From: Saccharothrix luteola
GTDB taxonomy: Bacteria > Actinomycetota > Actinomycetes > Mycobacteriales > Pseudonocardiaceae
DNA length: 64,000 nt
Direction of reading: 5' to 3'
Assembly: GCF_020859565.1 (NCBI RefSeq)
Contig: NZ_JAJHUO010000023.1
Coordinates: 62,001-126,000 of the forward strand
The notes under the pieces were generated by a model, which was not told the origin of the DNA, ran no database searches, and saw only the letters and a list, made by a program, of their open reading frames with translations. This document shows, one piece after another, positions 26,269 through 34,025 of the stretch. Each line of letters opens with the position of its first letter. Positions within the stretch are counted from its first letter, which is position 1. The translations under genes and the position numbers were made by a program.

Positions 26269-26343
26269 CGCGCGCCTCCTTCCGGCCGGCCGTGCCACCA
26301 CGTTACCGACCCGTCCCGTCGACGGGCAGTGACTTCCCGACAC

Positions 26344-26360
26344 GTCCGCCAAGGGCGAAC
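26344..26360. promoter_or_regulatory. ClgR box GTCCGC-N5-GCGAAC
   Basis: Near-perfect inverted repeat matching the known ClgR operator GTTCGC-N5-GCGAAC (one substitution), 76 nt upstream of the clgR start. It overlaps the -10 of the ECF-type promoter at 26358-26383. It would lie near -60 of a second candidate -10 (TAACGT, 26300-26305). Confidence 0.7.
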
Positions 26361-26383
26361 GAGTGAACTCGTCGGTAAGTTCC
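26358..26383 (-). promoter_or_regulatory. ECF-type promoter of clgR (GGAAC-N17-CGTT)
   Basis: Minus-strand -35 GGAAC (26379-26383; GGAACTT at 26377-26383), 17-nt spacer, -10 CGTT (26358-26361). M. tuberculosis clgR is known to be SigE-dependent; this element is the expected counterpart. A 14-bp palindrome ACGAGT-GA-ACTCGT (26359-26372) lies within the spacer. Confidence 0.7.
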
Positions 26384-26424
26384 CGCGTGGGTGTCCCGGT
26401 GTGACGGGGAACGCGCTGCTCACG

Positions 26425-26898
26425 TCACTCGACGGGGATCTTGAGGTGGTCGAGCAGGAGGTTCAGCGCCGCCGTTGTCGAACTCTTGCGGACTTCGTGA
26501 CGACCACCACCCAGAGTGAGCGTTCGGACGAGCGTTCCGGACGGACCGGACAAACCGATGTGGACGGTGCCCGGCCCGACACCGTCCTGCGGGTCGGGAC
26601 CGGCCACGCCGGTCAGCCCGAGGCCCCACGTCGCGCCGCAGCGCTCCCGTGCGCCCTCGGCGAGCTGCCGGGCCACCTCGGCGTGCACGGCGCCGTGCTC
26701 GGCCAGCAACGCCGCGTCCACGCCCGCGAGCGTGTGCTTGAGGTCCGTCGCGTAGACCACGAGCCCGCCGCGCACCACGGCGCTGGCGCCGGGCACGGAG
26801 GCGAGCTCGGCGGTCACCAGGCCCGCGGTCAGCGACTCGGCGGTGGCGACCGTCTCACCGCGCGCCTTGAGGATCCGGACGACGTCGGCGGCGCTCAC
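26425..26898 (-). CDS. pncC: CinA C-terminal-domain nicotinamide-nucleotide amidohydrolase
   Basis: 157-aa stand-alone CinA C-terminal domain (PncC), hydrolysing nicotinamide mononucleotide to nicotinate mononucleotide. Family motifs: ETVATAESLTAGLVTAELASVPGAS (about 17-41), GGLVVYATDLKHTLAGV and LTGVAGPDPQDGVGPGTVHIGL. The N-terminal MoCF domain of full CinA is absent, as in many actinobacteria. The GTG at 26898 overlaps the pgsA stop (GTGA). It lies between pgsA and clgR. Confidence 0.92.
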   Translation of the reverse strand: MSAADVVRILKARGETVATAESLTAGLVTAELASVPGASAVVRGGLVVYATDLKHTLAGVDAALLAEHGAVHAEVARQLAEGARERCGATWGLGLTGVAGPDPQDGVGPGTVHIGLSGPSGTLVRTLTLGGGRHEVRKSSTTAALNLLLDHLKIPVE

Positions 26899-27479
26899 GC
26901 CCCGGCCACCGCCCGCTTGCCCCTGGCCCGCAGGCGGAACGCGCGGATGACGTAGTCGACGCCCGTGACGACGGTCAGCACCACGGCCGCGCCCATCGTG
27001 GTCACGGAGACAGCGTCCAACCAGGACGGCAGCGGCAGCACGTAGAGGCCGATGGCGACGATCTGCACGAGCGTCTTGGCCTTGCCGCCGCGGCTGGCCG
27101 GGATCACGCCGTGCCGGATGACCCAGAAGCGCAGCAGCGTCACGCCGAGCTCGCGGACCGCGATGACCACCGTCACCCACCACGGCAGCTCGCCGAGCAG
27201 GCTCAGGCCCACCAGCGCGGCGCCGGTCAGCGCCTTGTCCGCGATCGGGTCGGCGATCTTGCCGAAGTCGGTGATCAGGCCGTGCTTGCGGGCCAGGTTG
27301 CCGTCCACGTGGTCGGTGACCGACGCCACGGCGAACACCCCGAACGCGGCCAGTCGCCACCACGGCTGGTGGCCGTCCTCGGCGAACAGGAAGTAGAGGA
27401 ACACCGGCACGAGCACCAGCCGGGACATCGTCAGCACGTTGGCGATGTTCAGCACCGGCACGCGCGCGGGTTCGGTCAC
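26895..27479 (-). CDS. pgsA: CDP-diacylglycerol-glycerol-3-phosphate phosphatidyltransferase
   Basis: 194-aa integral membrane enzyme making phosphatidylglycerophosphate for phosphatidylglycerol/cardiolipin synthesis. The CDP-alcohol phosphotransferase motif D-x2-DG-x2-AR-x8-G-x3-D-x3-D is complete in DHVDGNLARKHGLITDFGKIADPIADK (motif residues only), about residue 60. Four or five more hydrophobic helices follow. GTG at 27479 overlaps the rimO stop (GTGA). Corresponds to pgsA3 (Rv2746c), which also neighbours clgR in mycobacteria. Confidence 0.94.
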   Translation of the reverse strand: MTEPARVPVLNIANVLTMSRLVLVPVFLYFLFAEDGHQPWWRLAAFGVFAVASVTDHVDGNLARKHGLITDFGKIADPIADKALTGAALVGLSLLGELPWWVTVVIAVRELGVTLLRFWVIRHGVIPASRGGKAKTLVQIVAIGLYVLPLPSWLDAVSVTTMGAAVVLTVVTGVDYVIRAFRLRARGKRAVAGA

Positions 27480-28885
27480 CTCGGCAGCACCTCGATCGCT
27501 GTCACGACCAGGTCGACGCCCTCGGAGGAATCGACGCGGCAGCGCACCAGGTCGCCGACGTTGAGGCCGTCGGCGTTGGTGATGACGCACTCGCCGTCGA
27601 CCTCGGGCGCCTGGTGGGCGGCGCGGCCGACGCAGTCGTTGTCGTCGTCCTCCTCGGTCTCGACCAGGACGACGACCTCCTCGCCGACGCGGTCCTCGGC
27701 GCGCTGGGACGTGAGCTCCTCGACCAGGTTGGAGATGCGGGCGACGCGCTCGGCGATCGTGTCGGCGTCCAGCTTGTCCGGCAGGTTCTCGGCCTCGGTG
27801 CCGTCCTCGTCGGAGTAGCCGAACACGCCGACCGCGTCCAGCCGGGCGGCGGTGAGGAAGCGCTCCAGCTCGGCCACGTCCTCCTCGGTCTCACCGGGGA
27901 AGCCGACGATGACGTTGCTGCGGATGCCCGCACGCGGCGCGAGGGAGCGGATCTGCTCGACCAGGCCGAGGAACGACTCGGTGGAGCCGAACCGGCGCAT
28001 CCGGCGGAGCACGGGCTCGCTGGAGTGCTGGAAGGACATGTCGAAGTAGTCGGCCACGCCGTCGGTCGTGGCGATGGCCTTGACCAGCGTGGGCTTGGTC
28101 TCGGCGGGCTGCAGGTAGGACACGCGGACGCGGTCGATGCCGGGCACCTTGGCCAGCCGCTGGAGAAGCAGTTCCAGGCCGCCCAGCTCGCGGGGCAGGT
28201 CCTTGGCGTAGGAGGTGGAGTTCTCGGAGACCAGGAACACCTCGCGGACGCCCTGCTCGGCCAGCCACATCGCCTCGGCCACCACCTCGTCCGGGTGGCG
28301 GGAGACGAACGCGCCGCGGAAGGACGGGATCGCGCAGAACGAGCAGCGGCGGTCGCAGCCGGAGGCGATCTTCAGCGGCGCCACGGGCGTGTCGGTGAGG
28401 CGGGTGCGAAGGACGCGCGGGCCCCAGCCGTGCCCCGGGACCTGCACTTCTTCGGCGGCCTTCGGGCGCTGCACGGGCGTGAGCGGCAGGAGCGTGCGGC
28501 GGTCGACCGGCTTGTGGGACTCGATGGCCTGACCGGCCAGGACGTCGTCCAGCCGGTCGGCGAGGTCGGTGTAGTGGTCGAACCCGAGCACGGCGTTCGC
28601 CTCGGGCAGGCTGTCGGCCAGCTCGGCGCCGTAGCGCTCGGCCATGCACCCGACCGCGACCACCTTCGCGCCGCTGTCGGCGGCGGCGAGGAGGGTGTCC
28701 ACGGAGTCCTTCTTGGCGGACTCCACGAAGCCGCACGTGTTGACCACGACCACGTCGGCTTCGTCGTCGACCAACTCCCAGCCGCCGGCGGTGAGGCGGC
28801 CGGCCAGCTCTTCGGAGTCGACTTCGTTGCGGGCGCACCCGAGGGTCAGCATGGCGACGCGCTTGGACGTGGTGGGGGAAGACAC
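27476..28885 (-). CDS. rimO: Ribosomal protein S12 methylthiotransferase RimO
   Basis: 469-aa radical-SAM enzyme that methylthiolates Asp88 of ribosomal protein S12. The N-terminal MTTase domain carries cysteines in TLGCARNEVD, NTCGFVESAK and AVGCMAERYG. The radical-SAM cluster motif is SGCDRRCSFCAIPSFRG. A C-terminal TRAM-like RNA-binding domain starts near residue 395. The GTG at 28885 is supported by a TACGCT -10 box 7 nt upstream, implying a leaderless mRNA. It heads a tightly overlapped rimO-pgsA-pncC unit. Confidence 0.95.
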   Translation of the reverse strand: MSSPTTSKRVAMLTLGCARNEVDSEELAGRLTAGGWELVDDEADVVVVNTCGFVESAKKDSVDTLLAAADSGAKVVAVGCMAERYGAELADSLPEANAVLGFDHYTDLADRLDDVLAGQAIESHKPVDRRTLLPLTPVQRPKAAEEVQVPGHGWGPRVLRTRLTDTPVAPLKIASGCDRRCSFCAIPSFRGAFVSRHPDEVVAEAMWLAEQGVREVFLVSENSTSYAKDLPRELGGLELLLQRLAKVPGIDRVRVSYLQPAETKPTLVKAIATTDGVADYFDMSFQHSSEPVLRRMRRFGSTESFLGLVEQIRSLAPRAGIRSNVIVGFPGETEEDVAELERFLTAARLDAVGVFGYSDEDGTEAENLPDKLDADTIAERVARISNLVEELTSQRAEDRVGEEVVVLVETEEDDDNDCVGRAAHQAPEVDGECVITNADGLNVGDLVRCRVDSSEGVDLVVTAIEVLPR

Positions 28886-28892
28886 GGTGCTC

Positions 28893-28898
28893 AGCGTA
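28893..28898 (-). promoter_or_regulatory. -10 box TACGCT of leaderless rimO
   Basis: TANNNT hexamer 7 nt upstream of the GTG at 28885; no Shine-Dalgarno in the gap. Confidence 0.55.
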
Positions 28899-28946
28899 AC
28901 CGGCGCTCGCCCCCTCCCCGTCCGCCCGTGGGGTGTGCGGTCCAGG

Positions 28947-29498
28947 TCAGGTGCGCAGCACCGCCTGGACGAGGCGACCGACGTCGGTGGCCGGGTTGTC
29001 CGGTCCGAGTCGGGCCGCACGGGCCACGGCTCGTTCGACGCCCGGGTCGAACGAGGCGTAGTCGAGCTTCTAGTCGTAGCCGGGGACGTGGCGGGCGAGC
29101 AGGTCGCGGGCGGCCCGGTAGTCGGCGATGTGCGCCCGGTGGTCCGCGAAGTGCAGGAGGAGCCACAGTTCGAAGCACGGGTTGGACACCGCGAGGTCCA
29201 CTTCGGCTGTGCCTGCTTCCTTGACGGCGGCGGCGATGTCGAAGTTGTCCACGTCGACCACGCACCACACCGCCTGGAACTCCTCGCGGTACTGGTCGCG
29301 CAGCTCGGCGGCGTACTCGACCAGGTTGAGCGGGGAGTCGACTTTGCACTTCACCGTTATCGGCGCCCGCCGGGCCGGCCGCAATCCGGAGAAGTACTGG
29401 CTTTCGGTCTTCTGGCCGCCGCTGACCACCAACACGTTGTTCCGCCGCGGGGGGACCGCTTGCCTGGATCTGCGCTGCGAATTCTCACGCCTGATCAT
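28947..29498 (-). pseudogene. rloB: RloB/AbiLii-like protein interrupted by an in-frame amber codon
   Basis: The ATG at 29498 opens 142 codons with RloB-family features: VLVVSGGQKTESQYF (N-terminal strand and Glu), WCVVDVDNFDI (acidic motif) and SNPCFELWLLLHF. It ends at TAG 29070-29072 after HVPGYD. Continuing in the same frame without any shift gives KLDYASFDPGVERAVARAA, then NPATDVGRLVQAVLRT, stopping at TGA 28947-28949. This is the expected RloB C-terminus. One base change (for example AAG to TAG) therefore truncates an otherwise intact 183-codon gene. It overlaps the rloA stop by 14 bp. Readthrough, sequencing error or true inactivation cannot be separated from sequence alone. Confidence 0.85.
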
Positions 29499-30816
29499 CG
29501 GCTACGCCATCCCGCACGGCATTCACGAAGTGCTCTTCGTACAGGCGCGGAACAGCACCGTACTGCCCGGCCAGGTAACGCCGCTCCAGGTTGTCCTCCC
29601 GACGTGGCTTGAAGTCGGACAGCGGGTAGAGGGTGCTCGCGCCGGTCTCGCCCTTCTCCACGAACCACACTTCGTCGCGGTCCAACACCTCATCGGCCAG
29701 CGGCGGGTGCAGCAAGGTCGCGTCGTGCGTGGTGAAGAGGAGCTGGCCATTACCTGAATTGGCTTGCGGGTCGTTGAAGAGGGCGATCAGTCGAGCGGTG
29801 AGGAGGGAGTGCAGGCTCTCGTCGATCTCGTCGACGGTCAGGACGCCCCCGTCCCTCAGGATCCTGAGCACGTCCGGCAACAGCCCGAGCCACGACCGGG
29901 TCCCGGCCGACTCCTCGTCCAACTCGAAGAGCTCACCCGCTCCGTGCTCCAACCGGATCCGATGCCGGGCCAGGCGCGTCAGGGACGCCTCGACCCGACT
30001 CATCAGATCGGCGAGCGCCGTCGGATCCGACCGCAACTCGGCCTTGCCCGATCGAGGCAACTCTTCCATCTTTTCGGCGATGGCGAGGAATTGAGCCGGT
30101 GTCATATCGAGACCAGGCGGTCGGTTGACCGTGATGTCCACGATGCCGAAGTCCGCCGCCTGGACGAGTTCCACCAGCCGTTCGTGCATATCGGGGTTCT
30201 CATGGAGGAACTCGGCAACCTTCGTCGTTTGATCGGAGGTTGCGTCGCCCGAGCGGAAGCACAACCTCTCGGTGAACCACCGGCAGGGCGACAGAAGGGC
30301 CGTCACGTTGGACTGCGCGGCAAGGCTCAAGAACAACGCGTTCGGCCGGAGGAGTTCCCTCAGCACCTCCCCCTTGGCACCCGCCTCGGCGACCGTCTTG
30401 CCGAACGCGACGTCACCGCCCGACCGGTCGAACAGGACGCGTTTGCGCTTCTCCGGATAGCTGTAGAGCCACTCGGAGAGCACTCGTTCGTCATCCACCT
30501 CGAAGCCGTAGGTGTAGCGGACCCCGGCCTCGACGAACTCCGCCACGAAGACCGAGGGCCGCTCCCGCGCCGCCGGGTCGAGCTTGAACGGTCGGCGGGG
30601 GACGCCGCCGCCCGGACGCCACTGGGCGAACGACTCGCGCACCGCGTCGGCCATGAACTTCAGGCCGTCGAGCAGGTTCGACTTGCCGGAGGCGTCGGCG
30701 CCGTAGACGGCCGCGACGGGCAGCACCTCGCGGTCCTTGGCGTAGACCGGCATGAGCAGCAACTCCTGCTCGTCGCGGAACGACCGGTGGTTGCCCATCC
30801 TGAAGCTCCGGAGCAT
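29485..30816 (-). CDS. rloA: RloA/AbiLi-like AAA ATPase
   Basis: 443-aa ABC/SMC-like ATPase (AAA_15/AAA_21 type) of the RloA/AbiLi group. The Walker A is VAAVYGADASGKSNLLDGL near residue 36. Late motifs are VLTVDEIDESLHSLLTARLI (Walker B with catalytic Glu, about 340) and LLFTTHDATLL (switch His). RloA partners RloB; in Lactococcus the equivalent AbiLi/AbiLii pair aborts phage infection. ATG at 30816 with GGAGGT 5 nt upstream. It sits as a two-gene island between housekeeping rimO and argA, consistent with acquisition. Confidence 0.9.
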   Translation of the reverse strand: MLRSFRMGNHRSFRDEQELLLMPVYAKDREVLPVAAVYGADASGKSNLLDGLKFMADAVRESFAQWRPGGGVPRRPFKLDPAARERPSVFVAEFVEAGVRYTYGFEVDDERVLSEWLYSYPEKRKRVLFDRSGGDVAFGKTVAEAGAKGEVLRELLRPNALFLSLAAQSNVTALLSPCRWFTERLCFRSGDATSDQTTKVAEFLHENPDMHERLVELVQAADFGIVDITVNRPPGLDMTPAQFLAIAEKMEELPRSGKAELRSDPTALADLMSRVEASLTRLARHRIRLEHGAGELFELDEESAGTRSWLGLLPDVLRILRDGGVLTVDEIDESLHSLLTARLIALFNDPQANSGNGQLLFTTHDATLLHPPLADEVLDRDEVWFVEKGETGASTLYPLSDFKPRREDNLERRYLAGQYGAVPRLYEEHFVNAVRDGVADDQA

Positions 30817-30945
30817 CTGACACCTCCGGCAGCGAAGTTTCGACCCGTTCCGTGCCAGTGAACCGCACAGAAGTGGCTCTGGCGTCCCACGCGGGCAGGT
30901 TTCAGCGGGTCGCCTGCCGGATAAGACACGGTCACGACGGAGGGT

Positions 30946-30951
30946 TACGTT
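30946..30951 (+). promoter_or_regulatory. -10 box TACGTT of leaderless argA
   Basis: TANNNT hexamer 6 nt before the GTG at 30958. Confidence 0.5.
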
Positions 30952-30957
30952 GAGCGC

Positions 30958-31458
30958 GTGAACGACTCGATCAACGTGCGTCGCGCCCGCACCGGCGACG
31001 TTCGGGCGATGAAGGCCCTCATCGACGCGTACGCCGGCAAGGTGCTGCTGTCCAAACCGCTCGTCACGCTGTTCGAGGACATCCAGGAGTTCTGGGTCGC
31101 CGAGGAGGACGGCGTGGTCCTCGGGTGTGGCGCGCTGCACGTGCTGTGGGAGGACCTGGCCGAGATCCGCACGGTCGCGGTGTCGCCGCACGCGTTGGGT
31201 CGCGGGATCGGCCACCGGATCGTGCACCGGTTGATCGAGACCGCCCGCGAGCTGCAGTTGCAGCGGTTGTTCGTGCTGACGTTCGAGACCGGGTTCTTCG
31301 GCAGGCACGGCTTCGTGGAGATCGACGGCACGCCCGTCTCCCCCGAGGTGTACGAGGAGATCATGCGGTCGGCCGACGAGGGCGTGGCGGAGTTCCTCGA
31401 CCTCTCGTACGTGAAGCCGAACACCCTGGGCAACTCGCGCATGCTGCTGCACCTGTAA
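30958..31458 (+). CDS. argA: Amino-acid N-acetyltransferase (N-acetylglutamate synthase)
   Basis: 166-aa GNAT enzyme for the first step of arginine synthesis. N-terminal NVRRARTGDVRAMKALIDAYAGKVLLSKPLVTLFEDIQEF blocks, GCGALHVLWEDLAEIRTVAV, the acetyl-CoA loop HALGRGIGHRIV and FETGFFGRHGFVEI match the stand-alone actinobacterial ArgA (Rv2747). In mycobacteria it also lies between pgsA3 and ftsK. GTG at 30958 is apparently leaderless. Confidence 0.93.
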   Translation: MNDSINVRRARTGDVRAMKALIDAYAGKVLLSKPLVTLFEDIQEFWVAEEDGVVLGCGALHVLWEDLAEIRTVAVSPHALGRGIGHRIVHRLIETARELQLQRLFVLTFETGFFGRHGFVEIDGTPVSPEVYEEIMRSADEGVAEFLDLSYVKPNTLGNSRMLLHL

Positions 31459-31461
31459 CTA

Positions 31462-31479
31462 TTCGAGTGTTCACTCGAA
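31462..31479. promoter_or_regulatory. Palindromic operator upstream of the MerR-type gene
   Basis: Perfect 18-bp palindrome with 8-bp arms: TTCGAGTG-TT-CACTCGAA. It begins 4 nt after the argA stop and 18 bp before the MerR ATG, so it would overlap that gene's promoter. An autoregulatory site is inferred. Confidence 0.6.
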
Positions 31480-31496
31480 CAGTCTTGACTCCACGG

Positions 31497-32375
31497 ATGC
31501 GGTCCTCCAAGATCGGCGACGTGGAGCAGTTGACGGTCGACGAGCTGGCGGTCCGGGTCGGCCTGCCGGGCAGCACGATCCGGATGTACCAGACCAAGGG
31601 CGTGCTGCACCCACCCCGCAGGCAGGGCCGCGTCGCCTACTACGACGCCTCCCACCTGGAACGCCTCACCCTCGTCCAACGCCTCCAGTCCCGCGGCTTC
31701 TCCCTGCCCGCCATCGCCGAACTGGTGAAGGCGCGGGAGAAGGGCGCGAGCGTCGCGGCGGTGCTGGGCGTCGGCGAGGCGGAGGGCCCGGACGACTGGG
31801 TCCGGATCAAGGTCCGCGACATCAGCCGCCTGGTCCCGCTCGGCGACGTCCGGCCGCGCATCCTGCGCCGCGCCGTGCAGCTCGGCCTGGTCCGCTGGCG
31901 CCACGGGTGGCCGCACGTCCGCCGCTGGGCGCTGGAGGCGGGCAACCGGCTCGCCGCGCTGACCGTCCCGAGCGAGGACGTGCTGGACAAGTTCGCGAAC
32001 CTGCGCACGGCCACCGACGGCATGGCGGCCGACTTCGTGGAGGTCTTCGAGCGCCGGCTGTGGCCGCAGCTGGCGGAGAACGCGGACCAGGACGACCAGC
32101 TCGACCGGATGCGCGCGCTGCTCGTCGAGCTGACCTACACCGCCGAGACGGTGGTCGTCGGCACGCTGCGCGAGTCCATCCGCGAGGCCGCCGAGCAGTT
32201 CGCCCGCCGCCACCAACTGCTGCCGAGCGACGACTTCCAGCCCGCGTGGGTCGAGGAACCGGTGCCCATCGCGGAACGTCTCATCCAGACCGATGAGGAC
32301 GACGAGTTCCCCGACGAGCCGACGATCCAGCGGTTCCTCGACCGGGGCGACGACCACGACGAGCCGGGCAGATGA
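31497..32375 (+). CDS. MerR-family transcriptional regulator
   Basis: 292-aa regulator. The MerR winged helix is LTVDELAVRVGLPGSTIRMYQTKGVLHPPRRQGRVAYYDASHLERL (conserved blocks, about 12-58), followed by a helical region and a 200-residue effector domain of unknown ligand. The acidic tail is EDDEFPDEPTIQRFLDRGDDHDEPG. The ATG at 31497 is used here; GTG at 31520 would also retain the whole DNA-binding domain. A perfect palindrome lies just upstream. The stop overlaps a following ORF as ATGA. Confidence 0.88.
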   Translation: MRSSKIGDVEQLTVDELAVRVGLPGSTIRMYQTKGVLHPPRRQGRVAYYDASHLERLTLVQRLQSRGFSLPAIAELVKAREKGASVAAVLGVGEAEGPDDWVRIKVRDISRLVPLGDVRPRILRRAVQLGLVRWRHGWPHVRRWALEAGNRLAALTVPSEDVLDKFANLRTATDGMAADFVEVFERRLWPQLAENADQDDQLDRMRALLVELTYTAETVVVGTLRESIREAAEQFARRHQLLPSDDFQPAWVEEPVPIAERLIQTDEDDEFPDEPTIQRFLDRGDDHDEPGR

Positions 32376-32716
32376 CCGCGCTGAGGCGAGCGCGGTGCGA
32401 ACTCCCTTACGTGCCCAGCGATGGAGCACGGGTGCTGGTCGAGCCGGTGCGGAGGGGTTCGGCTCGCCCACTCGGCCCGGACCGGCCACCCGTGCCGGTC
32501 CGGGCGCACCCGAGGTCGCTGGGCGCGCCCCGCCCGGCGGGCCCGCCCGTGCCCGACGCGCCGCCGCACGTGGGCGTGCGCGTCGTCGGTGCGGAGCCCG
32601 CCGGGCGCGGCGGACATGTCCCGCGAACGGACGGTGACGTTGCCGGGCGGCCGCAAGCGCTTGCCTCGGCCGCGGTCGCGTCGCCGACCGGCTTCTGCAC
32701 ACGGAGGGTGGCGTGA
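32372..32716 (+). CDS. Hypothetical Pro/Arg/Gly-rich ORF
   Basis: 114-codon ORF linked by an ATGA overlap to the MerR gene and by GTGA to the next membrane-protein gene. These overlaps suggest translation, but the composition (many Pro, Arg, Gly, Val) is that expected of unselected GC-rich DNA. No domain, signal or membrane segment is visible. It may instead be an intergenic spacer. No function is proposed. Confidence 0.3.
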   Translation: MTALRRARCELPYVPSDGARVLVEPVRRGSARPLGPDRPPVPVRAHPRSLGAPRPAGPPVPDAPPHVGVRVVGAEPAGRGGHVPRTDGDVAGRPQALASAAVASPTGFCTRRVA

Positions 32717-32970
32717 TCGCACTGATCGGCGCGTTGGTGGGCCTGCGCGCGGGATACCGGTACGACCGCTCGATCGGCAGGCACCCGTTGCGGTCGGGGG
32801 TGAAGCGGTTGGTGTTCTGGGTGCTGGTGTTCGTCGCCGAGTGCCTCGTGGTGCCGCCGGTGGCCGCCGCGGTGGGTCCGGTGGTGTGGTTGGTGGCGTT
32901 CGGGTACGTCATGGCGGCGGGGCTGGCCGGGCCTTGGGTGTCGGAGTACTACCGCAGGCGTGCGACGTGA
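32713..32970 (+). CDS. Small membrane protein
   Basis: 85-aa protein with three hydrophobic stretches: IALIGALVGLRAG, LVFWVLVFVAECLVVPPVAAAVG and VVWLVAFGYVMAAGLAGPWV. They are separated by a basic loop (RYDRSIGRHPLRSGVKR), with a basic tail YYRRRAT. GTG start with GGAGGG about 5 nt upstream. No recognised family and no clear operon partner apart from the ORF before it. Confidence 0.6.
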   Translation: MIALIGALVGLRAGYRYDRSIGRHPLRSGVKRLVFWVLVFVAECLVVPPVAAAVGPVVWLVAFGYVMAAGLAGPWVSEYYRRRAT

Positions 32971-33220
32971 TCGCGCCCGTACCAGTGGACCAACCGGCAT
33001 CGGCCGGGTACCGGCAGCGCGGTAGGCGGTTCGGCTCGCGCGAAAGGGCGTGACGGCCCAACAGGTCTGCCCCCGGACGGCCCAGCGGCCTGTTGACCCG
33101 GTGATCACGTGCGGGCGAACGTTCACCCGACGTTGACGCGGTATGAGCCGATCGGGGCTGTTGCGCGTTGATCTCTGCCGGTAAGAACCCCTCAAGCCCG
33201 AAAACCGAGGGGAAGAAACC

Positions 33221-33658
33221 GTGCTCGCGAAATCCCTGCGCAATGCTTTCACCGTCGTGCTCGCCTCGCTCGCCCTGCTGGTCGGCGTCGGCACCGGTGT
33301 CGGCCAGGCGGCCATCAACGCGCCCGCCGTGACCGACGACTACCTCTTCAGCAAGTCCTTGTCGCAGTTCAGCTCCCTGCGCGCGCAGCGGCCGTACAGC
33401 GACCAGCTCGACTGGTCGTCGGACGGTTGTTCGTGGTCGCCGGACAACCCGTTCGGGTTCAAGTTCCTGCCGGCCTGCCACCGGCACGACTTCGGCTACC
33501 GCAACTACAAGCGGCAGGGGCGGTTCAACGAGACGACCCGGCTGAGGATCGACAACAACTTCAAGACCGACCTGTACCACCAGTGCGCGGGCAACTGGTC
33601 CTGCAACCGCACGGCGGACCTGTACTACAAGGCCGTGCGCGAGTTCGGCGCGAGCTGA
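33221..33658 (+). CDS. Secreted prokaryotic phospholipase A2
   Basis: 145-aa exported enzyme releasing the sn-2 fatty acid from phospholipids. A Sec signal peptide (LRNAFTVVLASLALLVGVGTGVGQA) ends near residue 30. The prokaryotic PLA2 core has DGCSWSPDNPFGFKFLPACHRHDFGYRNYK, with catalytic His-Asp in CHRHDFGY near residue 86 and the calcium-loop region before it. Four Cys are available for two disulfides. AGGGGA lies 7 nt before the GTG. It is followed by a clear terminator and stands alone. Confidence 0.93.
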   Translation: MLAKSLRNAFTVVLASLALLVGVGTGVGQAAINAPAVTDDYLFSKSLSQFSSLRAQRPYSDQLDWSSDGCSWSPDNPFGFKFLPACHRHDFGYRNYKRQGRFNETTRLRIDNNFKTDLYHQCAGNWSCNRTADLYYKAVREFGAS

Positions 33659-33681
33659 CGTTCCGATCGCCGTGATGCTGC

Positions 33682-33710
33682 GCAGGGGTCCCCGCCCAGG
33701 GGACCCCTGC
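33682..33710 (+). terminator. Rho-independent terminator of the phospholipase gene
   Basis: 12-bp perfect stem (GCAGGGGTCCCC / GGGGACCCCTGC), 5-nt loop, followed by TTTCATT; 24 bp past the stop codon. Confidence 0.85.
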
Positions 33711-33770
33711 TTTCATTCTGCCGGCACGGTCCGACAATTTCGGGCGGCCGGGCCGGGGTCAGGTGGTGAT
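33700..33770. repeat. Imperfect copy of the GH12 gene 3' end (copy A)
   Basis: About 70 bp resembling 33971-34037: both contain TTCATTCTG, then CGACAATTTCGG/TGACAATTTCGG, then GGCCGGGGTCAGGTGGTGAT. In copy B the final bases are the GH12 stop and last codons; in copy A they would encode a free ITT-stop. It suggests a duplicated or deleted relative of the cellulase gene. Confidence 0.7.
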
Positions 33771-34025
33771 GGCCTCGCACGATGAGGAATTCGTCAACTC
33801 CCGCGTCGGGGACGGACCGCGCGAAGAGGCCACCACGGCCGGCATCGCGTGCACCCGCCGACGCCCGTAGCGGCCACGGACTCGCTCGGACAACGCATCA
33901 GCCCGGCACACCACTCCCCCGGAGAGCCGGAACCGGATTCCCAGTCCACCTTCCGGGGAGCGGCGCGCCCAGGGACCCTGCGTTCATTCTGCAGGCAGAG
34001 CCTGACAATTTCGGACGGGCCGGGG
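33711..34025. other. Gap between phospholipase and GH12 genes
   Basis: 315 bp without a supportable gene. It holds the imperfect duplication of the GH12 3' end (33700-33770 and 33971-34037) and about 200 bp between the copies in which I see no conserved coding. Confidence 0.6.

Noticed and set aside
26359..26372. 14-bp palindrome ACGAGT-GA-ACTCGT as an independent operator
   Set aside because: It lies wholly within the ECF promoter/ClgR box region; there is no evidence it is a separate site.
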